Assembly (NCBI GenBank): GCA_030737875.1 | Contig: CM060912.1 | Location: 456,076,310 to 456,140,309 of the forward strand | DNA: 64,000 nucleotides | Origin: Allium sativum | Taxonomy: Eukaryota; Streptophyta; Magnoliopsida; Asparagales; Amaryllidaceae | Direction: 5' to 3' | Part shown: positions 48,649 through 61,144 of the stretch, piece by piece | Numbering within the stretch: position 1 is the first letter of the stretch | Layout: each line of letters starts with the position of its first letter | Notes under the pieces: model-generated | Seen by the model: the letters and a program-made list of their open reading frames with translations, nothing else | Told to the model about the DNA's origin: nothing | The model's database searches: none | Translations under genes and position numbers: made by a program

Positions 48649-48703
<55 letters not shown>
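48645..48703. repeat. CTT/poly-T expansion in the right LTR
   Basis: A CTTCTT/CTTTT run merging into about 35 T. The same place in the left LTR (42080-42102) has only about ten T, so the tract expanded after the LTRs were made. Confidence 0.93.
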
Positions 48704-48709
<6 letters not shown>

Positions 48710-50466
48710 GCGAAATGTAAACTTCATAATTTTAATTTAATTACATTAAAATGTAACTCTCCCTTTTATACCAATTTACATTAAAATGTAACTTTTCCAT
48801 TTATACCAATTTACATTAAAATGTAACTTTCTTTTTATGCCAATTTACATTACAATGACATTTTTGTTTAATCCATTTTAAACTAACAAAAATGTAACTT
48901 TGTCTAATCCTTTTTATATAAACAAAAATGTAAATTCTCGACATTTACACTAAAATGACATTTTTGTTTAACTTTTTTTTTTAATTTTTTTATGACCAAA
49001 AGTAAATGTTTTTGTTTCATTTTTTTATAGATGACAAAATGTGTATTTTTTCCTTTTAATTTGACAAATATGTCCATTTTTAATTCATTTCTTTTAATAT
49101 GACAAAAATGTCCACCTTTAATTCATTTCTTTAAATGTGTCAAAAATGTCCACCTTTAATTCATTTCTTTAAATGTGACAAAAAATGTCCATCTTTAATT
49201 CATCATTTTTAATAGAAGCAACTTACATTAAAAATGAAATTTTTAATGTCCAACCTTTCTAATGTAATAATTTTACATAAAACATGAAATCTTTTTCTTT
49301 GGATAAAAATGATCATGAAAATGCAACTTCATATTCCTAACTTTTATTGTAATTCTAATTGACAGTAAAACATAACATCTTGTTTCTAACTTTTTACTGA
49401 AATCCAAGTGGTAATAAATATATGCTCATTTTTTGGTAACAATAATATGACACTAAAAATACTCATTTCTAATGCATTAACACGACACTTAAAAATATAA
49501 TGTTCATTTTCAATGTATTAACATAGTGCTAAAAATAATGTTCTTTTTAATGTCGATTTCATATCGCTTTTATATTACTACATATGATAACAACTAATAT
49601 TTTGGGTGTCAATTATTATGTCCATTCCTCAAATTAATACATGTAATCACCTTAAACTTTGGTGTCAACATATGGTGTCAAACTTCATATTAACACATGT
49701 AACAACAACTAGACTTTGGTGTTAACATTCATATCATATACATAATACTACATGTAATAAACTCTAATTTTTTGTGTCAACATTCATATCATATACATAA
49801 TACTACATGTAATAAACTCTAAGTTTTGGTGCCAACATTCATATCATATTTACATAAAACTACATGTAATAAATTCTAAGCTTTGGTGTCAACATTCATA
49901 TCATATTTACATAATACTACATATAATAAACTCTAATCTTTTATTTCTAACCCTTTTTTTAATTTTAATGAAGTGGCAATAGAAATGTAACTTCATTTCT
50001 AATCATTTTTATTTGTATTCAACAACATTAAAATCAAATCTTTTAATGTAAATCTTTTCTCTGTAAAATACAACATTAAAAATTGTAACTTTTTAATGTA
50101 AGCCTTTTTATTTTAAAATATCAACATAAAAAATTATACCTTTTTAATGTAAAACTCTTTATATAAGATAATGACATTAAAAATTGTTACTTTTTAATGT
50201 AAAACATTTTATTGTAATCTATTAACATTAAAAATTGAAGCTTTTTAATGTAAACCAATAATAAGATGACACTAAAAATCTCAACTTTATATTCTAATTT
50301 TAATCCATATTTATAGATCTAAAATAAAAATAAGTTTTTTATTTCAAATCTAAATCCAACCACAACTAGAGATTAAGGAAAGAGTTTTAATTTCTGATAT
50401 ATATCTAACAACATGGGATCACAATCAATACAAACAACAAACACAAATTTCCGACTCAATCATCAC

Positions 50467-50805
50467 CAGTGCCGGCCCAGGCAATTTGACGCCTAAGCCC
50501 AAAAAAATTTTTTTGACGCCCAAACCCACAGGTGAAATAATGCATCAGGAGAAAAATTGCAAGCCCACAAAGCAAATAACCCAACAAGTGGAAAATTACA
50601 TACATGTCTTCGTACCATGTTTGAACTTGCGTCTCTCCAGCAAATACCAAAGAACCCAACCAACTGAGCTACAATACTTTTTGCTAGCTTCCTGGTTCAT
50701 GTACATATATTAACTGTATAAAACAAAAGTTTTTAATTTCTTTCCCAAGCCCAGTAGGCTGCCCCAACCCATGGGCTTGGTGGGCTGTCCCCTGGGCCGG
50801 CCCTG
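50467..50805. mobile_element. hAT-type MITE (339 bp) inside the right LTR
   Basis: Terminal inverted repeats CAGTGCCGGCCCAGG and CCTGGGCCGGCCCTG (one mismatch), with a perfect 8 bp duplication ATCATCAC (50459-50466 and 50806-50813). The left LTR shows the intact single site at 43852-43859. The 8 bp duplication and CAG...CTG ends indicate hAT. No transposase; the inner frames are incidental. Confidence 0.95.
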
Positions 50806-52330
50806 ATCATCACAGATCTAAATTTATTTACATACATACAAGGATTTCAGATAGCGAGAATAATTTAATTTTAATTAAGAAAATAAGAAATCTCACATCA
50901 TTTTAATATCTGTTCAGTTCAGATCTGAATTTTCTCTGAATTTTGATCTGCTGTTTTGCTTCAGTTCGGTTTTTCTCGATTTCCGTGCCCTTCCTTCGAC
51001 TTTCAGACAAAATGATCAAAGACAAAGTTGTTCGTTTATGTCTTGGCTACATTTTCTTTAACTGGGCCATCGCCTAATTCTTGACGGTTTGACCAGAATT
51101 CACCAAAATCCGAAATCAGATTTTTTGTGTTCAAACTCGGATTCCGGCGAATCCGTGCGACGATAGGTGCTGAATTTTTCGTGGTAAGTAGTGTTTATAG
51201 AGATGAACAAAACACAGAAAGGGTTTGTGTTGATTTGGTTCTGATTTGAAGATATAATTGTTGAAGTTTCGGGGTGTTTTGTGCAAAGGAATTTTACTGG
51301 AAAAAGTGAGCCGCCATTAGAGAGATGAAGATGGGGACTAGAATTAGGTTTAGAAAATGGGTTAGGGCTGGCTAAATGATAATACATAGGCAATTGTAAA
51401 TTTTAATTCAGCCTCTCTTTAGTTTAAACACTTTCAATTAAATAATGATTAGCCTTCATGTAATATAATTCTATTACTTTTTAGTCCTTTTCGTGGTTTT
51501 AAAATTCGTACGAACACATACGTTATCCAAATTTACTAAAAATTGGAACATAACTATTTCTCGATGATACGAATTCAAAGAAAGTGGTTTCGTTAAATTC
51601 CGAGTCCGTATGAATTATTTATAAATTTTAATGTACAAAAATTGACCGTTTTCAATGAAAAATTAATAACAACCAAATAATGACTCCAAAAATTACAAAT
51701 TTTGGAATCTAACAATAATTTCATATCCCGGATCCATAGAAACTGGTTTCGTCGGATTCGGTGGTCGTTTGCAAAATTTACATTTTTAAGGCGTATATAT
51801 TTAATATTAAAAATACATAAAAATACAAATAATTTCCGAAACTCGAAATATATCGATGCTTATAATTTTTCAATGCAGAAACATAATTTTGAACTCAATG
51901 GAAGTGGTTTCGAGCCTAAATTCATTAGTATGTGAAAAGTAGCTTTTTGGACCATATATATAATATATATATAAATTTTATAGCGTTTTTCTGAAATTTA
52001 AACTGGGCATAACTTTTGATTCCCGCTATAAAATTTCGATTCTTCGGATTTGTTGGAAAGATATTTTAAAGAAGATTCTAATGTTTTTTGTTTCACTAAA
52101 ATCCGTTAAATTTTGCATCTTGTACGGTCAGTCAAAGTTCAAGTTTGACTTTTCATACTACCGCGCTATTTCTAACTCCTTTTATAATTAAAATTAAATT
52201 ATTCATTCTAATTTTGATTTAAATAAATTTTTAATCATTATTATTTTAAATAAATCATTTTAAATATCAAAACCCATTAAAATTAGTTAAAATAAATTTT
52301 AAATTTACCCCAAAATTCAGGGTTGTTACA

Positions 52331-52335
52331 AGTTA
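52331..52335. other. Target-site duplication AGTTA (right)
   Basis: Matches 37832-37836 exactly. Confidence 0.92.
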
Positions 52336-52911
52336 AGTCTGCGTTAGTACATAATATAGGGTAGGTAAGGTATATATAAATTAATTTCGATTTGATATTA
52401 ATTTAATGTGATTTGATTTAAAGAGATTTATATTCTTTTTAAATAGATACCAATTTGATTTCAAGCTTGTCCGTTAAATTTTATAATAATATATTTCGAG
52501 GTCCTGAACTCCAATCGAAACACAACAACGTATCTAGGGTTTAACCACTATTTTAAACACTCTGGACCTGGTTCCGAAACCTCATTTTATCGTTTAGAAA
52601 AGATATCAATTTAAATCGATATAAATTAAATTCAAAATAATTTATTCTTTGATAATAAATTATTACTATCGTCATTTTTATTCAGTTAGAATTTCTATTA
52701 ATAATTTGAATCATTATGACTCAGTTTTAAATTTTGAATTGAATTATTTCAGATTTTAGTATCATGATAATTAAACATATTCTAAATAAATCATATATCG
52801 ATTAATAAATTGATAAAATTAATATAAAAATTCAATTAGATTATCAACTCAATATTAAAAACCATATTAAATAATTAAAATAAATCGACCCCAGAATCCG
52901 GGTGATTACAA
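52336..52911 (-). mobile_element. Older gypsy LTR U3 remnant
   Basis: It ends GGGTGATTACA (52901-52911), which reads TGTAATCACCC on the minus strand, an LTR start like the others here, and is preceded by very AT-rich U3-like DNA. No partner LTR was identified. Confidence 0.4.
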
Positions 52912-54050
52912 CCCCATACCTTGCTTATGTATTCAATGTTTTTTTTTAAAAAAAAAAGGTTTGTAAAATTTTCTTAAAAATCATTTTATTGCAACTCTTA
53001 ACATTACAAACCAGTAAATTTCTAAAATTGTAAACTTTTGAAACTTGAAAAGTTTTTTGTAGAAATACTTTTCTACATCTACATTTTTTTCTTCTTTTTA
53101 AATTTTCCAACTATGGGGCTAAGTACAAAGTGGTTTCTAACTTCTGCATTTTCCAAATTTTTTTGCGAAATTACATTTGTTTTTCTTAAATTTCTTCTTC
53201 ACATAAATTCCTACCAAACTTTGTCTGAATCGAAGAATAAGACTAGCACCACTTTTGCGCCAAATGTATATATAAATTCCTAATCCATTTTCCTCTTTTC
53301 TTAGTATTTCATTTACAATGCCCTACCTCCTATTCCACAAATCTAAAATACCAAAATTTCAAATATTAACACATGTAATCTTTTTTTTTACACTTTCCAC
53401 CCTAGCCAATCATTGGTCTATAATCCTCAAACTTCCATAACTTTTTTCTTAGTGTACAAAACCAATACCCCAACTTCCTCCATGTGTTGTTCACTCAATT
53501 AATGGGTTCCTCTATGGATATAGGTGTATATACATAAATACATGATCTAATCAAAAACCAAATTTTATAGTTTTAACAATCTATAAAATTAGGATCTATG
53601 TAAATGCGTAAATCAAAAGTTCATACCATTTAGGGTTTGTTACCTTTCGTGATGAATCCATGAATCATAAGAACGCATCTCGAACTCGAGGAGCCGGGGT
53701 TGACGAAATCGCAAGAACTACTGGTGGCGGCGCCTCTATCGGTGTCCACACGAACGCTTCGATCGTCATACGAATCGAAGAGCAAGGGGAATTACGGTCT
53801 AGCCACCATTAGGTTTATCTTGTTTTCCTCAATCTGTATACTATTTGTTTCTCTCGTATATTGTAAAAGAAAGGAATACCATCTTTATAAAATAAACGTG
53901 AACCATAAATTAAGGAACCAACTAGACTACCCATTCCAATGTCAAATAAAATATCAATTATTGATATTTTATTTATCCAAAGAATGGTTTTCCACTTATA
54001 ATGTTCTAAGTGTGCGACCCTACAGGTTACTACAACGTTAGCAATAACTT
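52912..54050. other. AT-rich DNA with a short GC-rich coding-like patch
   Basis: At 53650-53815 the sequence becomes GC-rich with open frames on both strands (for example the start of 53700-54041). No family is recognised. It could be a first exon or a captured piece; nothing supports expression. Confidence 0.25.
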
Positions 54051-56248
54051 TAAATATATTTAAAATTATAAATAGTGAGTGTCATCTGGTAATACATCAC
54101 TGTTACCCAATTTATAATAAAATCAATGATTCGATACAACCTTTTATGTGACCAGTGTTTTGGCGTAATTTAATCCTTTTATCCAATATATCCAAGATTA
54201 AACTCGAGGAGTGGAACATATCATCCTCTTTATAATCGAATCCTTTTATCTTGATCAATGAGCAGATTATTTAAAACAAATCAATATTTGAGCACAACCA
54301 TGCATTTTATAATCATATACAATCAAGAGACCCATGGATATTTCTACTTATATTGTAGGGTTAAATTCCGTATAGGTCGTTCATATTATTTAATTAATTT
54401 GAGATGTATCCAGTAATCGCTTTTATCGTCTACTCGGTTAAAAGTAATTTTTGATGATATCAAAACACAAATATCCTCGAATAAATATATATAATGATTT
54501 CAGGTCCGAGGACCATTACATCACTGTAATTATGAGAATTACTTATGATACTATTAATTATATTCTATGAAGTTTTCTCATGTTGGGTCATCCCGATACA
54601 CTATTCCCTAATACGTATTTATGTATTGACATTAATATCACATATATTAATTATAAATAAGATATAATCATCGGTCATTAACATACTAGTCTCAATGTTT
54701 TTGTCTTGTCCTATATACAATAAAACTTGACTAGGGACATTTAATTATTTTAATACTTATTATATTATACAAGTATATAAGCACGCCCAGGTGGGCTTGC
54801 ATCTAATCATAATATGCATGCATTAATTCAACCATGTGTGGACTATCTAAAGTAAACCTGTATGACGTGATATGAAAATTTTCAAATCAAACTCCAATTT
54901 ATTTCCAAGTAAACATCTTTTTTGTAACTGCATGTAGATTTCCAAACGTTTTATACGTAGTTTTTGAGTATAATAAATGTTGATTATTTTATATATTGTA
55001 TAAATTACAAAAATCCATTTCTTGATGAAAAAAGCAAGACATATTATAGCTAAAACATCACTAATAGTTCTATATACACAATAGGGAAAACAAAATTGAA
55101 AACGGATGCAACACCTAATGAGTTAGTACTAAAATAATTTAGCCAATTCTTATATAAAAATGAAACACAATGAATTGTACTTAGTTAAATAACAATGACA
55201 CCTGAGATATTCATAGCCAAGCATTTTGTTTGGGATTCTATACCAGAAAGTGAAACAATTTTTGATTTCAAATCTAAATGGATTTCGGATTTGATCTGAT
55301 CAAAATATGGACTTAAATGGAGTTAGGAAGATAGTTAGCAAACAATATGCAATAAATCACAATTTTCTGATGTTACAACTTCCATTAGAGAAGAATGATA
55401 AGTGTTAAGAATTGATAATGAATTATGTGATCATATTAATCGATTATATGGATGAATGTGATGAATAAGGTATTTATATTCATGCATTTCCTTGTTTAAA
55501 TCAATCTTTATGATTCCTCTATAGATTTACGTTTCTAGATAACTGAAATAGGAATTTCAAAGCCTATTAAATATATATTTTCAACTCTTTATTCATACTT
55601 TAGGGATGGAGTTGCTTATAAGTCAATTTAGAATATTTTACTATAGAATATTTAATGAGTGGACGAATATGGAGTTGTCTGACGTTGAATTGTTTCATTA
55701 TTGCCTATTATAGTTTATTAACCACTATTCATCATATATTCGACCATTGAAATTCTTCTATATCCAATCATTCATATTCAAGGTGAATATTTATTTGTTT
55801 TTCTCACAATCATTTATTGCATTTATATTCATTTTATTTCAACATAGATTGTTCAATTTCATTTAGTATCCATTACTATGTCAGTTACAACTAATCTTCA
55901 TTTCCCACTTCAACTCAAGTGCAAGTTCAAAAAAGTGTACATTGCTCTTTGCTGAAAATAGTATTATTTTAATACTTTTAGTGAACTCAAATAGTCAAAA
56001 TTATGATTTAATTGCACTAAGACATAGAACATATGCATTTTCAATTTTAGTAACATCCAATCCAATTTAGAATAAGAGAAAAGAAATAAAAAAACTAACA
56101 TCCAATCCAATTTCAATAAATAATTACCAGTATGGAGGCTCGTCCGATGGACGTATGCATAGATAAGTGATGCCAAAGATGCGTAGAAGAGAATATGTAG
56201 CAGTGTAAAATTTATTAAGCAAGCAATATACATTTATTGATAATTACA

Positions 56249-56287
<39 letters not shown>

Positions 56288-56535
56288 CTTTGCAACATAC
56301 ATCTATTGGTAATTCGTCTACTTCATCATGGTGACAAATGCTAAAAATTGCTGCAAAAACTATCTAAATCGCATCAAAATAGATGAAAAAGTTATGTATC
56401 AAATGCACCTATAACATTATGTATTTAAAAGGATACATATGCTTTTGGAATATTGTAAGAAAACTTGAATTATTTTTAAGGCTTTGAATATCAGTTATGA
56501 GAAGTCAATACAGTTCCATTTTTCACTCATATTTC

Positions 56536-56572
<37 letters not shown>

Positions 56573-58507
56573 AAACTTTAGCGTCAACTCTGTTGAAACA
56601 TACAATATGGTGCCATGCTTGACAGACTTCTCTTTATCCTCCATTTCGTCCACTCTGTTGTAAGGCAACAACCATCATGGAGACAAAAAATAGAAATAAA
56701 TTTCTTTTGCCGCAATTACTTTAAAGTGCGTCACCTTCATCTTAAGCGACTACACAATGAGAAGTCTGATATCACTATAGTCTGCATGTGAAACAACAAC
56801 ATTAGGAAAATAATAACAAGTCAAATGTACAGATCATAGGCTTAGGAACATGGGAGGCTTTTGCTTTATTTGTAGAGAAAATCGCACTGATTCAAGCACC
56901 TTATAGACATGAATGAAGTTACAACTTCAATTAGTAAGCAAATAGTTACACATATCTCAATCATTTTAAGAGCTGAACCTTGTATAAAATTGAATTTTAT
57001 CAAATAACCTTAGTAAATTACTTAATTCATGAGTCACAACACTTTCAATCTACATAAGCCTCTCCTTGAAGCAGTTTCTTAAGCTTCTTTGAAAGATAGA
57101 AACCATATTTGTGGATGGTAAAGTTCCCCTAAAATAGTATAAATATTCAATTTGCATATAGTTCAATAAAGGTTTCAGTATAAAATGTAAATTTATTGTT
57201 TTGACTGTGTCAACAATTATTAGAAACATGTGGTCTAATAATACGTCAAAAATAATGAGAAATAGTAGATCATAACAAAAAATATACAACCTCGTTTCCA
57301 TATAACTCGCATATAGTTTGCCTAGAATGGGATTTGAGAGGATTGTTTTCGTTTATTTCCATACTCCTTTTCAAATTATAATAACGAAAACTCAAAAACC
57401 CTTTTTCCGTTGTAGAACATGAGTTAAAAGCTTTGAAAATATCTCAATAGGATCATAAGAAGCGATCAATGTCAGTTGTTCTAAGAAATTTGTAGCACTT
57501 AGAAAAGATCTTTCAAAATGAAAAAGGATATTGGTCGGTAATACAATACATACCTAGGTACATGATGAACATGGGATGGTGGCATAAAATGTTCAAACAT
57601 CCATTACTTTCACCTTGAATTTGCATATCACCTATTAGATTTCACTGCAATAACAAAATTTCAGCAAAATCATTCATCCACTCTCTGACTTTTTAATAGA
57701 TGTACTAAAGGTTAGATAACCAAGAACGAAAAATATGCCTTCATCAAAAATATCGCTATAAAAAATCCCAAAAAGCTAGAAAATGCGAACTTGAAGATCC
57801 CACAATAGTTGCCTTGGGCATGATGAAGAGCCAATAAAAAGATGACACCTACTTAATATTCCTTTTTTTTGTTCAGTGTACATTTTAACTGTCAAGTGCT
57901 TTTCGTATTATTTTTTTAAATCTTTAAACAGTGCAGTCATTAAACTAAAATTTAACTTTTTTTTAACTAAATATGTCAATTGAGAATCATTCTAATATGT
58001 GTTTGCATTTATGAGCAGCAAATAACACATATATAGCTTACAAATATTTACATAAAAAACACACTATTCACCTCGTATTACACATAAATCAATAGATCTT
58101 AAAAAATTAATTGGATCAGACATAAAGATGTAAGTTTGAATCTTGATTTTTTTCAAAGTATGTTTTTTACCTAAAAATAAAATTTGATGTCCTTCAATTT
58201 TTTTTTTTTTAAGTTTTTCATTGTGTCATTTCCCAGTAGTTAAAAATATGCTAAAAGAGACAGTACTCTCATGTGTAAGATGATTGACAAACAATATACA
58301 GTTGCAAATTTGGAGAACGACATATAAAATTTTGAGTAGAATATAACCCTGTTTCTTATTTCCTATTTATGGAAGAGAAATAGGACAACTAAAGGAAGAG
58401 TGGTGGTTGGTTTCAGTTTGAGGATATAAGCGGGTGCTGAAAAATTAGTGGGCACAATATTGCATGCAGGAGTAGGAAACGAGATAGGGGAATCAAAAGG
58501 AAAAAAA
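54051..58507. other. AT-rich intergenic DNA with microsatellites
   Basis: No reading frame that I can support. 54060-54830 has higher complexity and reads like the non-coding part of an old retroelement, but I could not prove a family. TA tracts occur at 56253-56285 and 56548-56572. Confidence 0.35.
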
Positions 58508-58773
58508 TGATTTTGAATAATAGGATATATTTAATATGGCAGGTTATATTTAGATATATTTATTATGGCACCGGGTTATATTAGCATATATTTGATATGC
58601 CATATGGCATTGGTTATATTAGGATATATTTGATATGGTTATATTTGGTTACAAATTTTAGTGTTTCCTGATATGCTCGGGTTGAACATGTATATATACA
58701 TATACACACATATGTGGGTTTATTTGTAATGAAAAGCAAGGTTAATTTTCTCTAATTTTTCTTGATCTTATCA
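58508..58773 (+). repeat. Putative Ty1/copia 5' LTR
   Basis: The right end is fixed by the primer site that follows; the left end (TGATTTTGAA) is a guess. Inside, a TTATATTAGGATATATTTGATATGG unit recurs about five times (58520-58655). The total of about 266 bp is normal for a small copia LTR. Confidence 0.45.
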
Positions 58774-58786
58774 TGGTATCAGAGCC
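58774..58786 (+). other. Copia primer binding site
   Basis: TGGTATCAGAGCC, the initiator-Met tRNA type primer site, directly after TTATCA. Confidence 0.9.
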
Positions 58787-58833
58787 TTCTAAGTTAATTT
58801 ACTGCAGCCACGGACAACTCTCGTCAAAGCCTT

Positions 58834-59870
58834 TTGAGTTGTATCAATGAAGTGGATCGTACTTCATTACCTACTATCACGGATGCACAAGTACGAAAGC
58901 TCATCACAACTCTCAAGACTTTTTCAGCCATGTCTTCTACCCAAAGCTGCATGGTAAGAAATTTTTGGACTTATGGATTATTGATTCTGGAGATATGTCG
59001 GGTAATCTTGATTTGTTTATTGACATCAAAGAAATTGCTTCAGCTGCCGTTGGTTTTCCAAATGGACAACAAGCCACTAAAGAAGGCCGTATTAAATTAA
59101 GCCATGACTTAATTCTTGATAATATTTTATATGTACCTACTCTTAATTGCAATTTGTTGTCTGTGTCTCAACTACTTGAAAAACAAAATTTTGTTGTATT
59201 TTTCAGTAACGAGCTATGCACCATTCAGGACCAGCGTAAAGGAACTTGATTGGCACAGGAGAGCAATGTAATGGGGGTCTATCGCTTTCGACCAGTTTGT
59301 AGTATTCAAGCAAATAACTCCACGGTTGTAGATTCTACTCAGTTATGGCATAAGCGGTTGGGACATCCTTCCATGAAAGTGGTTTGTTCTTTATTAACTA
59401 TTGGAAGCAGTAGTATGAATAAAATTTGGGATGACAATTGTGATATTTGTTTTATGGCTAAACAACCTCGTGACTCTTTTCCACTGGGTACAAGTAAAGC
59501 AACTGATTTTTGTGATTTAATACTTTGTGATATTTGGGGTCCTTATCGTGTTTCTTCTAGTAGTGGGGCACTTTATTTTTTGACCATAGTTGACGATTGT
59601 TCTCGTGCTACATGGATATATTTGATGGTCGGTAAATATGAGGTTGGTGAATTAATTCAAAATTTCTTTGCTATGGTCAAAATGCAGGTTAATAGGTCAG
59701 TGATGGTTTTGCATAGTGATAATGGACAAAAATTTAAAGGTTTAAAGGATTTTTTTTTTTTTTGCTTAACAAGGCACCTTGCATCAAACCTCTTGTATCG
59801 ATACACCCCAACAAAATGGTAGAGTAGAATGTAAACATAAACATGTTCTAAATGTTGCTTGTGCCCTACA
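58834..59870 (+). pseudogene. Ty1/copia gag-pol remnant (protease, gag-pre-integrase, integrase)
   Basis: Only about 60 bp separate the primer site from gag C-terminal-like sequence, so most of gag is missing. Then come the protease (WIIDSGDMSGN where the family has DSGA, so the catalytic triplet is altered, and LYVPTLNCNLLSVSQL), a stop at 59247-59249, and the gag-pre-integrase zinc-binding part (LWHKRLGHPS...CDICFMAKQ). The integrase core follows, with CDIWGPYR, TIVDDCSRATW, LHSDNGQKF and TPQQNGRVE. The last motif lies in another frame after a run of 12 T (59751-59762). The frame is cut at 59870 by an inserted LTR. RT and RNase H are absent from this strand. Confidence 0.92.
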
Positions 59871-60446
59871 TGTAACACCCCACACTTTTCTATGCTCAAA
59901 TTTCAACAAAAATCGAAACTCAAACACATCCAAGCATGGGGTGTGTAAATCTGATACCTACAAATAAATGAGCATGAGCATAATCAGAGTACGATAAGAT
60001 AACTCACATTCGAAACAAAAATAGGATAAATCTCAAGCAACTATCTTTTCGAAATAAGTCACTTTGTCAATACCGAGCATGAGAGAGAACGAGAACTGAA
60101 AGCCAAACTTAAACACCTATGAGAACCTGACCTTCTCTAGAAAACCTAGGTGGTTGTAATGAGGAGGGGGTCAGAACAACAAGATCCTGGTGAACAGGAA
60201 ATGCACTACACATATTATAATACACAGATGTATCCCGTTTGGTTAAATCCAAGATGTATGCCTACCAAGGTTAGTGATTCTAGCCTAACCTTGTATATGT
60301 TTACGCATGACTCAAACTACCCTTCCCAAGGTGGTATTCTATGAAATATGATATCGAGATAGAACGTTTACGCATATATTTGTGAATCCTTTATACTAGC
60401 ACATGGCTGGTTATTTAATCGAGGTTATACCCTTAGTTACAGAGTT

Positions 60447-60485
<39 letters not shown>

Positions 60486-61144
60486 TCATTCGCCCATCCT
60501 TCATTATTTAATGCCTCACTATCAATGAAAGGTAAGGTGGATTCTCCCTAATCGCTTATGACCCTAGGCGGACCTATTGGTCACTTATTATTCCTCGATA
60601 ATTTATTTAACGTTAACATAAACTAGAGGGCACTAGCTACAGGCCTCACTAGTTAAGGCTTTCGTCATTCACGCATATACCTTTTCCCCACATAAGACGA
60701 GAGATGGTATTTTATCGCTCGCTATACCATCTAGTTGACCTTGTTGCATAATCTCCTTAGTCTCTTACTACTTCCCATAGGATAGGTAGCCATTTTTTAC
60801 ATTTTTAGTTTCTAGGTTTGGGTAGGCCCTACATACATGCCATTTAAGACCCCTAAACTGGAAGATCTACTCCCAAGTGGACTCCTCGACCCAAGTCACT
60901 TAAGACCCAAGGATGTGGACTATATGCGAAGGTTACTAAGTTCACACCCCATTAGCCTTTAATACCTTTCCCTATTGGGATAAAGTGGGCTACATTATTA
61001 AGTCATTCCTATTTAGTTTCTTTTCACGGAAATACTATATGCAAATGATTTATTATTGTCACGGGTTCCTATGGTTAATAATGTTTTGAAAAGTCGATGT
61101 GTGACTTAGATAGGATCTTTATATGGAAATAGAGGAAGTTTAAA
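59871..61144 (-). mobile_element. Tekay-like LTR inserted in the copia integrase
   Basis: TGTAACACCCC starts directly after CTACA within the integrase sequence, and the copia frame does not resume. The orientation is minus, because the U5-type end abuts the copia. The branch/pyrimidine/AG block (60146-60174) matches the U5 block of the giant LTR in position (about 275 bp from the end). A (TA)n tract occurs at 60449-60482. It is truncated on the right by the Sirevirus LTR. Confidence 0.55.
60146..60174 (-). promoter_or_regulatory. Splice-acceptor-like block in LTR U5
   Basis: On the minus strand CTGAC is followed by CCCCTCCTCATTACAACCACCTAG, with 24 bases from branch-type A to AG. It corresponds to 38190-38223. 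Confidence 0.4.

Larger units (their letters stand above)
37837..52330 (-). mobile_element. Non-autonomous Ty3/gypsy (Tekay-like) element with giant LTRs and a 373 bp interior
   Basis: Boundaries are TGTAAC...GTTACA with a perfect 5 bp target duplication (AGTTA). Two collinear LTRs (37837-45379, 7543 bp; 45753-52330, 6578 bp) flank only 373 bp. On the minus strand that interior starts with an initiator-Met primer site and ends with a polypurine tract, so it is a properly formed retroelement, not two neighbouring solo LTRs. Without later insertions both LTRs are about 6.0-6.2 kb. No gag or pol is encoded, so mobilisation must have used proteins of an autonomous relative. LTRs differ at roughly 5 per cent in the stretches I compared. 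The CGAGGACGAAAAGTTTTAAA motif before the PPT points to the Tekay/Del group. Confidence 0.93.
45753..52330 (-). repeat. Giant element 5' LTR (right copy)
   Basis: 6578 bp, collinear with the left LTR. It lacks the Pack-MULE, keeps the 205 bp that the left copy lost, and contains the hAT-type MITE (50467-50805). Short plus-strand frames shared by both LTRs (for example 45887-46156, equal to 37971-38240) run opposite to transcription and show amino-acid changes at most base changes, so I do not call them genes. Confidence 0.92.

Noticed and set aside
60150..60344. 64-codon plus-strand frame
   Set aside because: It lies antisense in LTR U5 across the conserved splice-like block, with no family features.
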